64,000 nt of DNA from positions 1 to 64,000 of the forward strand of contig JACPRZ010000015.1 in the NCBI GenBank assembly GCA_016193485.1. Reading direction: 5' to 3'. Each line of letters starts with the position of its first letter. The first letter of the stretch is position 1. Shown in pieces: positions 23,807 through 29,806 of the stretch. The notes under the pieces are model-generated. The model had not been told where the DNA came from, did no database searches, and saw only the letters and a program-made list of their open reading frames with translations. This DNA is from Bacteroidota bacterium. GTDB taxonomy: Bacteria; Bacteroidota; Bacteroidia; JACPRZ01. The position numbers and the translations under genes were made by a program.

Positions 23807-24001
23807 TCAGATGTGGAGTAAGCCCCTTACATTATTCAGGTCGGGTTTGCTTACACCGGCCGGATTATCAAGATGCCGTTTTTGCTTTTTGGATTTTGTC
23901 CGGAGCAGGTGTCTTCTGCGTGATCTTTTGCGCATGATTTTACCGCTCCCGGTTACATAAAACCTTTTTTTTGCGCTTGAGTTTGTCTTTAATTTTGGCA
24001 T
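23807..24001 (-). CDS. rpmI: 50S ribosomal protein L35
   Basis: This 64-residue basic protein is L35, with the usual N-terminus (MPKLKTNSSAKKRFYVTGSG) and a basic middle (KIMRKRSRRRHLLRTK). It lies between infC and rplT, the universal order. Spacing to infC is filled by a repeat array. Confidence 0.97.
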   Translation of the reverse strand: MPKLKTNSSAKKRFYVTGSGKIMRKRSRRRHLLRTKSKKQKRHLDNPAGVSKPDLNNVRGLLHI

Positions 24002-24011
24002 AGTATTTTCG

Positions 24012-24092
24012 AATTACTATTAATGCCTATCAATGCCCATTATTTACCACTAACTACTTACCATTTATCACTTACCACTTACCACTCACCTA
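24012..24092. repeat. Tandem repeat array in the infC-rpmI gap
   Basis: TTAATGCCTATCAATGCCCATTATTT-like sequence (24020-24045) leads into octamers of the type ACTTACCA (about 24046-24090). The array ends at the infC stop codon TAG (24090-24092). The ATGCCTATCAATGCC word also occurs in the 21408-21479 array. Confidence 0.7.
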
Positions 24093-24650
24093 CTTCTTTC
24101 TCTTAGGCGTCAGAATCATGATCATTCTTTTCCCTTCGAGGCGGGGTAACTGTTCCACACTTCCGTATTCTTCAACCGCTTCGGCTAATTTCAGCAGCAT
24201 AACTTCCCCCTGGTTTTTAAACATGAATTCCCTCCCCCTGAAAACCACGAACGCTTTAACTTTTGATCCTTCCTGGAGGAAATTAGTGGCATGGCGCATT
24301 TTAAAATTAAAATCATGGTCATCTGTTGTTGGCCTGAACCGCAATTCTTTAACAATAACCTTTGCGGTTTTTGATTTTATCTCTTTCTGCTTCTTCCTCT
24401 GGTCATAAAGAAATTTTTTATAGTCCACAACTTTACACACCGGGGGAGTAGCGCTGGGGGCAATCTCCACCAAGTCAAGTTGCTGTTCTTCGGCAATGCG
24501 GATGGCTTCTTCTACCGGGTATATACCCTGTGTGACATTTTCCCCTACAAGCCGTACCTGTGGAATTTTTATTTCACGGTTAATCCTGTGCGGGTTCTTT
24601 TTAATAAACCGTCTTATGGGGGGTCGCGGATAAAAAGGCCTGTTTTCTAT
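24090..24650 (-). CDS. infC: Translation initiation factor IF-3
   Basis: This protein of about 186 residues keeps ribosomal subunits apart and checks the start codon and initiator tRNA. The reading frame is open upstream of the first standard start codon and encodes the conserved IF-3 N-terminal domain (KKNPHRINREIKIPQVRLVG, then VTQGIYPVEEAIRIAEEQQ). The C-terminal domain is normal (EIAPSATPPVCKVVDYKKF). An in-frame stop lies at 24663-24665. No ATG, GTG or TTG exists at the expected N-terminus, so the likely start is ATA (24648-24650), giving IENRPFYPRPP. E. coli infC uses AUU for autoregulation; an analogous AUA start is inferred here. Confidence 0.9.
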   Translation of the reverse strand: MENRPFYPRPPIRRFIKKNPHRINREIKIPQVRLVGENVTQGIYPVEEAIRIAEEQQLDLVEIAPSATPPVCKVVDYKKFLYDQRKKQKEIKSKTAKVIVKELRFRPTTDDHDFNFKMRHATNFLQEGSKVKAFVVFRGREFMFKNQGEVMLLKLAEAVEEYGSVEQLPRLEGKRMIMILTPKRKK

Positions 24651-24732
24651 GGTAAAAAGAGATTAAGGGTTAATAATTAGCACCGATTAATTTGATAAAT
24701 AGATGATTACATTGATTTAAAATTATTGTTGG

Positions 24733-26667
24733 CTACCGGTTGAAAACTATACGTTCTTCTTCTTTAAGTTTATCTGTAAAATCTTCTACGGACATTATTC
24801 CTATATCACCCGCGCCATGTTTTCTGACGGCAACACTATTACCCGCTGCTTCTTTATCGCCAATGATCAGCATATAGGGTATCTTCATCAGTTCAGCATC
24901 CCTTATTTTCTTGCCGATTTTATTATCGCTGCCGTCAATAAAGGTGCGAATATCGGAATTATTAAGAAATGCCGATATAGTTGATGCCCTTTCATTATGC
25001 TTTTCTGAGATGGGCAGGACGATTGCCTGGTCAGGGGCGAGCCATGCAGGGAAGTTGCCGGCATAATGTTCAATGAGGAAACCGATAAATCGTTCGTGGG
25101 TTCCAAGAGGGGCTCGATGTATGCAGATAGGGGTATCGGCCTGATTATTTTTGTTTATGTACGATAAACCGAACCTTACCGGCTGGGCGAAGTCAACCTG
25201 GTTGGTGGCAAGGGTAAATTCTTTTCCGATGGCGCTCCATACCTGCACGTCTATCTTCGGCCCGTAAAAAGCCGCTTCATCGGAAACTTCTTTGAAAGGA
25301 ATGTTCGACTCAACAAGCACCTTCCGCACCATATTTTCTGTTTCAATCCATAACTCAGGCATGTCAACGTATTTTTTTCCCAGGTTGGATGGATGGTGTG
25401 TTGAAAACCGCATTACATATTTATCTATCCCGAAAATTTTGAAGTAATTAAGGTAGAGGTCGTTTACTGCGCGGAACTCGGATGCGAACTGCTGGCGGGT
25501 GCAATAAATATGGGCGTCATTCATTTGCAGGGAGCGCACTCTCATCAGCCCGAAAAGTTCACCCGATTTCTCGTAGCGGTAGCATGTTCCGTATTCTGCA
25601 AGCCGTAGCGGGAGGTCGCGGTAACTGGGATTAAGTGATAGATAAATTTTATGGTGATGCGGGCAATTCATCGCTTTCAGGTAATATTTGCCGCCTTCCA
25701 GTTCCATAGGGGGGAACATGCTGTCGGCATAATAAGGCAGATGCCCGCTGGTGCGGTACATTGATTCTTTGGCAATATGGGGTGTGCGCACCCTTACATA
25801 ACCTGCACGGGTTTCTGTTATCCTGGCTAACTTTTCAAGTTGGTCAATAATGGCTCCTCCCCTCGGGAGCCATAACGGAAGGCCTGAACCCACATCATCA
25901 TCAAATGTGAAAAGTTTCAGTTCACGTCCTATTTTCCTGTGGTCGCGTTTTTTTGCTTCTTCAAGCATCTTCAGGTAGTCATCCAGCAATTTTTGTTGCG
26001 GGAAAGTAATACCGTAGATGCGGGTAAGTTGCTTCCGGCTTTCATCACCGCGCCAGTAAGCGCCTGCGACATTGAGAAGTTTTATTGCCTTTATAAAGCC
26101 GGTGTTCGGAAGGTGCGGACCCCTGCACAGATCAATGAAATTACCCTGTGTATATAAAGTGATCTTTCCATCTTCAAGTTCGCCAATGAGTTCGGTTTTG
26201 TATTCATCGCCTTTCTTTTGAAAATATTCCAATGCATCTTTCTTTGAAATGTCTTTCCGTACATAACCATTATTTTGCCTGGCAAGATCCTTCATCTTCT
26301 CTTCAATTTTACCCAGGTCCTCAGTTGAAATCACCCTGTCACCGGTATCTACATCATAATAGAAACCGTTTTCAACCGGGGGACCGATGCCGAATTTTAT
26401 GCCGGGGTAAAAGAATTCAAGTGCTTCCGCCATCAGGTGGGCGGAGGAGTGCCAGAAAGCCATTTTGCCTTCATCCTCATCCCATTTTAATAGTTTCAGT
26501 TTCGCATCTGCTGCGATGGGGCGGTTAAGGTCCCACACCTCATCATTGACTTTTGCTGCCAATACCGCTTCAGCCAATCTTTTACTGATGGATTCGGCAA
26601 CCTGGTATGATGTAACCCCTTCGGGAAATTGCTTTTGGGAGTTATCGGGGAGGGTAATGGTGATCAA
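24733..26667 (-). CDS. thrS: Threonyl-tRNA synthetase
   Basis: This 644-residue class II synthetase joins Thr to tRNA-Thr. The N-terminal TGS domain (MITITLPDNSQKQF) is followed by the editing domain with the zinc-like HSSAHLMAEAL motif (about 73-83), the catalytic core (MNCPHHHKIY, RLAEYGTCYR, EVSDEAAFYGPKIDVQ) and the anticodon-binding domain (about 545-644). Length is standard. The start is TTG (26665-26667), where homologues have Met. It heads the thrS-infC-rpmI-rplT operon. Confidence 0.96.
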   Translation of the reverse strand: MITITLPDNSQKQFPEGVTSYQVAESISKRLAEAVLAAKVNDEVWDLNRPIAADAKLKLLKWDEDEGKMAFWHSSAHLMAEALEFFYPGIKFGIGPPVENGFYYDVDTGDRVISTEDLGKIEEKMKDLARQNNGYVRKDISKKDALEYFQKKGDEYKTELIGELEDGKITLYTQGNFIDLCRGPHLPNTGFIKAIKLLNVAGAYWRGDESRKQLTRIYGITFPQQKLLDDYLKMLEEAKKRDHRKIGRELKLFTFDDDVGSGLPLWLPRGGAIIDQLEKLARITETRAGYVRVRTPHIAKESMYRTSGHLPYYADSMFPPMELEGGKYYLKAMNCPHHHKIYLSLNPSYRDLPLRLAEYGTCYRYEKSGELFGLMRVRSLQMNDAHIYCTRQQFASEFRAVNDLYLNYFKIFGIDKYVMRFSTHHPSNLGKKYVDMPELWIETENMVRKVLVESNIPFKEVSDEAAFYGPKIDVQVWSAIGKEFTLATNQVDFAQPVRFGLSYINKNNQADTPICIHRAPLGTHERFIGFLIEHYAGNFPAWLAPDQAIVLPISEKHNERASTISAFLNNSDIRTFIDGSDNKIGKKIRDAELMKIPYMLIIGDKEAAGNSVAVRKHGAGDIGIMSVEDFTDKLKEEERIVFNR

Positions 26668-26690
26668 GGCGTGAGAAAGGTTTTTTGAAT

Positions 26691-27038
26691 TCAGATTTCA
26701 ATGTATTTATCAAGGATTTGTTTTTTAAACCAGTTTTCATATTGGTCATAATTGCATAAAATAACCTGAAAAGGGGAAGCCCTGTCAATATCGCACATCA
26801 TCTTCACAATATTTTTGGCTTTTTCCTGGGGTTCAACCGTTGGCGCAACAACCAGAACATCAATATCGCTTGCGTAATTCCAGTTACCTTTCACTATGGA
26901 GCCGAACAAAAAGACCCTGATTTTATCATTATACATTTCGGATGCGCGCTTTTTTATCAATCCTGCATAGTACAAAGGATATGTAAAATATTTTTCATCA
27001 TCATTTTTCCACTTAATTAATAAATCCATTAAGTCCAT
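26691..27038 (-). CDS. Minimal nucleotidyltransferase (MNT) domain protein
   Basis: This 115-residue protein has the nucleotidyltransferase core FLFGSIVKGNWNYASDIDVLVV (about 43-64), i.e. GSx(n) followed by SDID with two metal-binding aspartates. The C-terminal half is short. It overlaps the HEPN gene by 10 bp (HEPN first). MNT/HEPN pairs are often toxin-antitoxin systems in which MNT is the antitoxin that adds AMP to a HEPN RNase. That role is by family, not shown here. Confidence 0.85.
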   Translation of the reverse strand: MDLMDLLIKWKNDDEKYFTYPLYYAGLIKKRASEMYNDKIRVFLFGSIVKGNWNYASDIDVLVVAPTVEPQEKAKNIVKMMCDIDRASPFQVILCNYDQYENWFKKQILDKYIEI

Positions 27039-27415
27039 AACTTGCTTATTATTGATATTAAATTTTTATGAAAATCAAACATCTCCTCAATTTGGAGATG
27101 TGTGTAAGGGGTATCAAAATACCTTGATTCAAAATATGATTTCTCAATATCCTTGATGATAATTTCATTTTCTGTCAGGAAGTTTTTTAATTTATCGGAA
27201 ACTGCGGCATCTGTAATTCCGGAAATCAATTTTTGGATGTTATGGGTATGAGGAAATTGTCCCAGCGATAAACCGATAGTAAATTTCAAATACAACTGTA
27301 TGGATTGTTCCAGATTCAGGGCAGCCATATCATAATTTCCCTTTAAAAATTCTTCTCTTGCAATTGAATAAAATTTTTCACCTTTTTGTCGCAAGAAAAG
27401 GAAGTTGTCTTTCAT
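27029..27415 (-). CDS. HEPN domain protein (partner of MNT)
   Basis: This 128-residue all-helical protein has the HEPN fold, with EEFLKGNYDMAALNLEQSIQL and HTHNIQKLI blocks. The canonical toxin motif is Rx4-6H. The nearest match is Arg in ESRYFDTPYTH, where seven residues separate Arg and His, so the catalytic spacing is slightly long and RNase activity is uncertain. It is the first gene of the pair and overlaps the MNT gene. A candidate -7 box is at 27423-27430. Confidence 0.8.
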   Translation of the reverse strand: MKDNFLFLRQKGEKFYSIAREEFLKGNYDMAALNLEQSIQLYLKFTIGLSLGQFPHTHNIQKLISGITDAAVSDKLKNFLTENEIIIKDIEKSYFESRYFDTPYTHLQIEEMFDFHKNLISIISKLWT

Positions 27416-27422
27416 AATAGGG

Positions 27423-27430
27423 CAAAAATA
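27423..27430 (-). promoter_or_regulatory. Candidate -7 box (TATTTTTG) for HEPN/MNT
   Basis: The minus strand reads TATTTTTG, matching TAnnTTTG, 8 bp upstream of the HEPN ATG. If used the leader would be nearly absent. No -33 element is clear. Confidence 0.35.
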
Positions 27431-27480
27431 CTAAATTGACGTTATTGCCGGTTATTTCACAAAGCCAGGAAGCAAGGAAA

Positions 27481-27544
27481 TCAAGAAATCAAGAATTCAA
27501 GAATTCAGGAAATCAAGAAATCAAGAAATCAAGAAATCAAGAAG
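27481..27544. repeat. Octamer tandem array (TCAAGAAN, 8 copies)
   Basis: Eight consecutive 8-bp units read TCAAGAAA, TCAAGAAT, TCAAGAAT, TCAGGAAA and four more of TCAAGAAN. The period is exact and only the last base and one inner base vary. It lies between the HEPN/MNT pair and the DUF4159 gene, next to a second low-complexity run. Confidence 0.85.
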
Positions 27545-27550
27545 TTCCCT

Positions 27551-27592
27551 AATTCTTCTTTACTTCTTTATATCTTCACTTCTTCACTTCCC
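27551..27592. repeat. CTTC-rich low-complexity run at the DUF4159 3' end
   Basis: Variants of TTCTTCACTTC repeat across this stretch and form the stop codon and last Lys/Gly codons of the DUF4159 gene (stop at 27584-27586). Confidence 0.6.
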
Positions 27593-28303
27593 TCCCCCCT
27601 GCGTCAGAACAAATTGAATGATATTGGCTCCCATTTTCAGCGCCTTCTGCCGTGTTTCAGGCGAGTCGTGATGAACTTCCGGGTCTTCCCAGCCGTCACC
27701 GATGTCACATTCATAATTAAAAAAACAAATCAGGCGACCTTCATAGATCAGACCGAAACCCTGTGGCGGCTTCCCGTCATGTTCATGGATTTTGGGCAAA
27801 CCGCCAGGGAAATCATATTTCTGGTGATAAATGGGATGGCTGAAAGGAAGTTCAATGAACTCAAGTTCCGGAAAAACCTTTTTCATTTCGCGCAGGACGA
27901 AGGGTTTTAACCCGTAACTGTCGTTAATGTTCAGGAACCCACCTGCAAGAAGGTAGTTTCTCAGGTTTAGCGCTTCGGCATCGGAAAAAACTATGTTCCC
28001 GTGACCGGTGAGGTGAAGGAACGGATAATTAAAAATATCTGGACTTGAAACTTCAACAACAGCATCCTGTGGATTAATAGTTGTGCCCAGATTATCGTTA
28101 CAGAAATCAACAAGGTTGGGTAATGCAGTAGGGCTCACATACCAGTCACCGCCACCGTTGTATTTGAGGCGGGCAATCTGGTAAGAAAAATTCTGGGAAA
28201 GCCCCCAAATGGGGAAGGTACAAGGCAAAAGGAAAAAGGTGCTGACGATTACTGTCAGCATCATGATCACATGCGTCATGACAAAAGAAAAAAGCCGCAT
28301 CAT
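27584..28303 (-). CDS. DUF4159 domain protein
   Basis: This 239-residue protein has an N-terminal signal or anchor segment (about 8-30) and then a DUF4159 domain (about 35-235). Conserved blocks include ARLKYNGGGDWYV, LTGHGNIVF, NYLLAGGFLNINDSYG, HPIYH and FNYECDIGDGWED. In known genomes DUF4159 proteins are exported and often occur near MoxR/DUF58 clusters; their role is not established. The start overlaps the stop of the RmlD-like gene as ATGA, so coupling is likely. C-terminal residues are read from a repeat run. Confidence 0.85.
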   Translation of the reverse strand: MMRLFSFVMTHVIMMLTVIVSTFFLLPCTFPIWGLSQNFSYQIARLKYNGGGDWYVSPTALPNLVDFCNDNLGTTINPQDAVVEVSSPDIFNYPFLHLTGHGNIVFSDAEALNLRNYLLAGGFLNINDSYGLKPFVLREMKKVFPELEFIELPFSHPIYHQKYDFPGGLPKIHEHDGKPPQGFGLIYEGRLICFFNYECDIGDGWEDPEVHHDSPETRQKALKMGANIIQFVLTQGGGK

Positions 28304-29238
28304 TTTATTAATTTTAACTGTTCATCCACTACCTTCAGCCCTTTAACAAAAGAATGGGGTTCATATGATAATTCTCTTATGGCTTTATCAAGAATAAACC
28401 CTGTCCGGGGAGGGCGTTTTGCTGGTTGGTTCAATTCCGCTGAATTCACCGGAGTGATCAATGATTTATCCAGGTTCCAGAAATCGCATATTTTATAAAC
28501 CATTTCAAGAATACTCATAATATCTTTACCGGATACATGATAAATTCCGGTCGCTTCTTTCATTGCCGCTGCAATGCACCCTTCAGCCAGATCTTCAGCA
28601 AGGGTAGGAGCGCGGTACTGGTCCGATACCACCCGGATGTGCTGATTGTTCTCCAGCGAATTTTTCGCCCACAGGACAATGTTCGTCCGGCTCATGTTAT
28701 CGGCAACGCCATAGATAATAATGGTGCGGATAATAGTCCATGGTGCCCTGCTTTTCATCACAATTTTTTCCGATTCATATTTTGACAATGCGTAATAACT
28801 GAGGGGGTTCGCTGCAGCATCTTCCCTGTAAGGGCCATTTTTTCCGTCAAAAATAAAATCCGTGGACAGGTGAATCAAATGGACGGGGCGTTTAAATGTA
28901 ATGGAAGCCATCTCAGCCATATCGGCCAGGTTGCGCACTCCCGAAACATTATCCGCCCAGCACTCTTCCTTTTTTGTTTCGCAGGCATCTACATTGGTCA
29001 TCGCTGCTGTATTGATAATGCAATCGGGTTCAAACCCGTTTATTATTTTCCTGGTTTCTTCTCTGTCGGTAATATCAAACGTTTCAAAAGTATATCCATC
29101 CCTCGCGGTAATCCGGTTTTCGCCTTTTGATGTTGCGACTATTTCAACATTCCGTCCCTGATTTTTTCCCAATAAAAGCGAATAAACGATTTTCTGACCG
29201 AGTAATCCGTTTGAACCGGTTATTAAAATTTTTTTCAT
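28300..29238 (-). CDS. RmlD-like sugar-nucleotide reductase (SDR)
   Basis: This 312-residue extended SDR has the Rossmann start KILITGSNGLLGQ (3-15) and the catalytic YxxxK in YYALSKYESEK. Layout and DTAAMTNVDACE-like block (NTAAMTNVDACETKK) resemble RmlD, which reduces dTDP-4-keto-rhamnose. The rest of the rhamnose pathway is not next to it, so the substrate is uncertain. It is coupled by ATGA to the DUF4159 gene. Confidence 0.85.
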   Translation of the reverse strand: MKKILITGSNGLLGQKIVYSLLLGKNQGRNVEIVATSKGENRITARDGYTFETFDITDREETRKIINGFEPDCIINTAAMTNVDACETKKEECWADNVSGVRNLADMAEMASITFKRPVHLIHLSTDFIFDGKNGPYREDAAANPLSYYALSKYESEKIVMKSRAPWTIIRTIIIYGVADNMSRTNIVLWAKNSLENNQHIRVVSDQYRAPTLAEDLAEGCIAAAMKEATGIYHVSGKDIMSILEMVYKICDFWNLDKSLITPVNSAELNQPAKRPPRTGFILDKAIRELSYEPHSFVKGLKVVDEQLKLIK

Positions 29239-29287
29239 TTATATCCAATAACTTTTCTTGTATCTCAATATCCTAATATCTGGATAC

Positions 29288-29482
29288 CTACTCCCCCTCT
29301 TTCTCTCCCGGTTTTATCAACGACAGGATAAAATAAACAATAAGAACAATGAATCCAAATTTTCTCAGGCGCAAAAGTGATAATAGAAAAGTAATAAAAA
29401 AAACAAGCCGTACTCCCGTAACATTCAGATTGAACCGCTGCGAAAGCCAGTAACAAACCCCAAGGAATACTTTTTTCCGCAT
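29288..29482 (-). CDS. PspC domain protein (small, second of pair)
   Basis: This 64-residue protein has the PspC pattern: a short N-terminal helix (KKVFLGVCYWLSQRFNL) and membrane segments (LVFFITFLLSLL, FIVLIVYFILSLI). PspC proteins are inner-membrane stress sensors or effectors in the phage-shock response. The start is only 4 bp after the stop of the other PspC gene, so both are one unit. Confidence 0.8.
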   Translation of the reverse strand: MRKKVFLGVCYWLSQRFNLNVTGVRLVFFITFLLSLLRLRKFGFIVLIVYFILSLIKPGEKEGE

Positions 29483-29486
29483 TGGT

Positions 29487-29708
29487 TCAGAGTGCCTTTA
29501 TGGTCCTGAATTTCCGGTAAAGAAAAAAATTCCAAAGGTCAACCCAGAATGCAAGAATAAGGTAGATGATGACAGGAGAACCAAAAGTCAGGAAAGATAG
29601 ATAGATGAAAAACATCCTGATTTTTGTGGTTTCAATACCCATTCTTTCACCTAAAAGGGAACAAACGCCAAATACCTGTTTTTGCAGGAAGTATTCAATA
29701 TGTTTCAT
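29487..29708 (-). CDS. PspC domain protein (first of pair)
   Basis: This 73-residue protein starts MKHIEYFLQKQVFGVCSLLG, then has membrane helices (IRMFFIYLSFLTFG, VIIYLILAFWVDLW). It fits PspC in order and length. I chose the ATG at 29706-29708; ten upstream residues of a longer frame look like leader. A -7 match lies at 29736-29743. Confidence 0.82.
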   Translation of the reverse strand: MKHIEYFLQKQVFGVCSLLGERMGIETTKIRMFFIYLSFLTFGSPVIIYLILAFWVDLWNFFLYRKFRTIKAL

Positions 29709-29735
29709 CGCGGTTATACCTAATATCCGGTGGTG

Positions 29736-29743
29736 CAAAATTA
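29736..29743 (-). promoter_or_regulatory. Candidate -7 box (TAATTTTG) for the pspC pair
   Basis: The minus strand reads TAATTTTGCAC, matching TAnnTTTG, 27 bp upstream of the first pspC ATG. The same GCAC follows the boxes at 435 and 2075. Confidence 0.45.
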
Positions 29744-29806
29744 AAAAACTATCGGGTAAAGCGGGTTGGCAAAAAAAAAGTACATTTACAACCCATTTTT
29801 TGATTT

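Noticed and set aside
24475-24665. Frameshift at the start of infC
   Set aside because: The frame is open and conserved through the N-terminal domain; a rare start codon explains it more simply.
27481-27544. CRISPR array
   Set aside because: The period is 8 bp with no spacers and no cas genes; it is a simple tandem repeat.
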